DNA of 6,560 nt from Eubacteriales Family XIII. Incertae Sedis bacterium (GTDB taxonomy: Bacteria > Bacillota > Clostridia > Peptostreptococcales > Anaerovoracaceae). A program made the translations under genes and the position numbers. Below the pieces are notes generated by a model. The model had not been told where the DNA came from, made no database searches, and saw only the letters and a list, made by a program, of their open reading frames with translations. Each line of letters begins with the position of its first letter. The stretch's first letter is position 1. The stretch lies in NCBI GenBank assembly GCA_031269205.1, contig JAISZM010000040.1, forward strand, positions 1 to 6,560, given 5' to 3'. Below are positions 5,655-6,560 of the stretch, one piece after another.

Positions 5655-6157
5655 GACAGGCCTCCTTCTTCGCTTCCGCGCGCGCTGTCGCTCACAGCAA
5701 TATCTATGCCGCCAAGGCCGTCGGAATCACCGAGCGCGCCGTCCGCGGAAAGGTTCAAGCCGCTGACCGCACCGTCGGAGCCGTCGTATGCGCTGCCGCC
5801 CGAGCCGCCGGAATCCGCGCCCGCGCCGCCCGAGGCAAAATTCGTGCCCCCGTCCGCGAGAATGAGCGAATCCACGCGCGACTTATACTCCCGCCAGTCC
5901 GTGCGGTAGACGTCCGCCTGCCGAAGCCCCTTGTCCGTGATGCTGTAATACCTGCGGTTGCGCCCCATATGCGGGCGGTCGTAGATCGAAAGCAGTTCGT
6001 CCTTTTGGAGCCGCCGCAGCACCGGGTACAGCGTGGACTCGGAAATCTCGAGCGTCCCCATCAGCGTCTGCGTCAACACGTAGCCGTAAGTGTCCTCGCG
6101 CCTCAGCGCCGAGAGCACGCACGCGTCGAGCAGAGCCGCTCCTATCTGAAAAATCAT
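5651..6157 (-). CDS. PadR-family transcriptional repressor with a low-complexity tail
   Basis: The chosen ATG at 6157 has AAGGAG 9 nt upstream and gives the standard PadR N-terminus MIFQIGAALLDACVLSALRR. The frame extends to 6238, but that would start inside the promoter. Residues 1-80 form the winged helix: DTYGYVLTQTL (helix 2), ISESTLYPVLRRLQKDELL (recognition helix) and GRNRRYYSITDKG (wing). Residues 81-100 (WREYKSRVDSLI) match the short dimerisation helix of small PadR proteins. Residues 101-168 are an extra Gly/Ser/Asp-rich acidic tail with no visible fold. PadR proteins of this class usually end near residue 105-115. It heads the operon and its stop overlaps the DUF1700 start. It probably represses its own promoter through the dyad at 6224-6246; the inducer is unknown. 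Confidence 0.92.
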   Translation of the reverse strand: MIFQIGAALLDACVLSALRREDTYGYVLTQTLMGTLEISESTLYPVLRRLQKDELLSIYDRPHMGRNRRYYSITDKGLRQADVYRTDWREYKSRVDSLILADGGTNFASGGAGADSGGSGGSAYDGSDGAVSGLNLSADGALGDSDGLGGIDIAVSDSARGSEEGGLS

Positions 6158-6223
6158 ATCCTTGCACTCCTTACGGAAACGCCGGTCAAACAGTATTCCC
6201 GTACACAAAACTATATCGTAAAC

Positions 6224-6246
6224 AATACTATACAGCATATAATATT
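6224..6246. promoter_or_regulatory. Candidate PadR operator overlapping the -10 region
   Basis: AATACTATA (6224-6232) and TATAATATT (6238-6246) are inverted repeats, 8 of 9 matched, around CAGCA. The dyad covers the -10 and most of the spacer, where a bound dimer would block RNA polymerase. PadR proteins typically bind AT-rich dyads of this size in their own promoters. A direct repeat of ACTATA (6210-6215 and 6227-6232) may be a second half-site. Confidence 0.55.
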
Positions 6247-6255
6247 ATTTGTCAA
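6227..6255 (-). promoter_or_regulatory. Sigma-70-type promoter of the padR operon
   Basis: On the minus strand, TTGACA (6255-6250) and TATAGT (6232-6227) lie 17 nt apart. The predicted start is near 6220, leaving a leader of about 62 nt before the PadR ATG at 6157. The 4-nt and 11-nt gene overlaps downstream indicate that this one promoter serves PadR, DUF1700 and DUF4097, and probably the hydrolase. Confidence 0.75.
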
Positions 6256-6560
6256 ACATTTTCGGGGAAATTTTAGAAGTCAAACAATTATTCAAATTAG
6301 AAACGGTGATTGAATCACGCTCCGCTTTCAAAACGGCGTACTTGTTAAGGAAACACTGATTAATTCCGTTCGCCAGATGAGCCGATGGATTAGCTGCGAT
6401 CCGTAGGCGAGTCTCATCCAAAGCGTTGCCGAAGTCAGGCGGAAAATCGGCGGCTCATATGGTGGACATGAATTAATCAGCGTTTCCTTAAATCTCCAAG
6501 CTATCAGAATCCAAGAGAAAATCATAAATGCTCATCACGAGAACTCCGGAGTCATTATAA
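6256..6560. other. Gene-free region upstream of the padR operon
   Basis: Besides the MITE-like element at 6349-6487, I see no gene here. Positions 6256-6344 are AT-rich, with a small 13-bp dyad (GTGATT-G-AATCAC, 6306-6318). Positions 6492-6560 show no start codon with a ribosome binding site, no tRNA and no terminator. Confidence 0.6.
6349..6487. mobile_element. 139-bp MITE-like element with 18-bp terminal inverted repeats
   Basis: GGAAACACTGATTAATTC (6349-6366) is repeated inverted at 6470-6487 with one mismatch. TTAA lies directly outside both ends (6345-6348 and 6488-6491). TTAA fits the YTAR 4-bp target duplication of the IS5 group, whose ends also begin with GG. Because TTAA is itself palindromic, it could instead be part of 22-bp repeats. 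An inner pair, ATGAGCCG (6377-6384) and CGGCTCAT (6451-6458), makes much of the element self-complementary. It has no transposase and no credible coding sequence, so it would be a non-autonomous element moved in trans. The family assignment is tentative. Confidence 0.75.

Noticed and set aside
6328..6525. 65-residue minus-strand open frame across the MITE-like element
   Set aside because: It is produced by reading through the inverted repeats, has no ribosome binding site and resembles no protein family.

Overview
The window reads as a GC-rich, low-GC-relative (Firmicutes/Clostridia-type) chromosome, probably an uncultured gut or rumen lineage. The grounds are strong GGAGG-type ribosome binding sites, TTGACA/TATAAT-type promoters, and above all a PadR regulator - DUF1700 membrane protein - DUF4097 protein module, which is a typical Firmicutes arrangement. 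The exact taxon cannot be fixed from the sequence.

Layout, left to right. (1) Positions 3-599, + strand: the 3' part of a gene for a probable secreted or lipoprotein-type Clostridia protein, cut by the left edge. (2) 647-2059, - strand, convergent with it: a complete AAA ATPase of the ATPase_2/DUF234 type, with Walker A and B motifs, a winged helix and a C-terminal PD-(D/E)XK nuclease-like motif. Its leader (2060-2260) has a textbook promoter and two near-identical 39-bp hairpin-forming dyads. (3) 2280-3188, - strand: a papain-like (NlpC/P60-superfamily, YiiX-like) hydrolase. An in-frame insert of about 85 residues, built from nearly identical 69-bp repeats and palindromes, sits just before its catalytic Cys. 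(4) 3276-4417, - strand: one DUF4097 beta-solenoid gene split into two reading frames by what looks like a one-base deletion near 3848. (5) 4407-5654, - strand: a DUF1700-like membrane protein carrying two different arrays of 14-residue repeats, one on each side of its hydrophobic core. (6) 5651-6157, - strand: a PadR-family repressor with a long Gly/Ser/Asp-rich tail. (7) 6158-6560: the PadR promoter with an overlapping dyad operator, then a 139-bp MITE-like element with 18-bp terminal inverted repeats flanked by TTAA.

The genes from PadR down to DUF4097 overlap one another (4 nt, then 11 nt), so they form a translationally coupled operon read from about 6220 leftwards. The hydrolase follows 87 nt later with no evident promoter and is probably on the same transcript. 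By family knowledge, PadR would repress its own operon until an envelope signal is sensed, and DUF1700 and DUF4097 would act at the membrane; the ligand is unknown. The ATPase/nuclease has its own promoter and appears to be a separate unit.

The points that look least ordinary are the twin dyads placed exactly at the ATPase transcription start, the palindromic repeat insertion inside the hydrolase catalytic domain, and the matched TYxxxNP repeat arrays on both sides of the DUF1700 membrane region.
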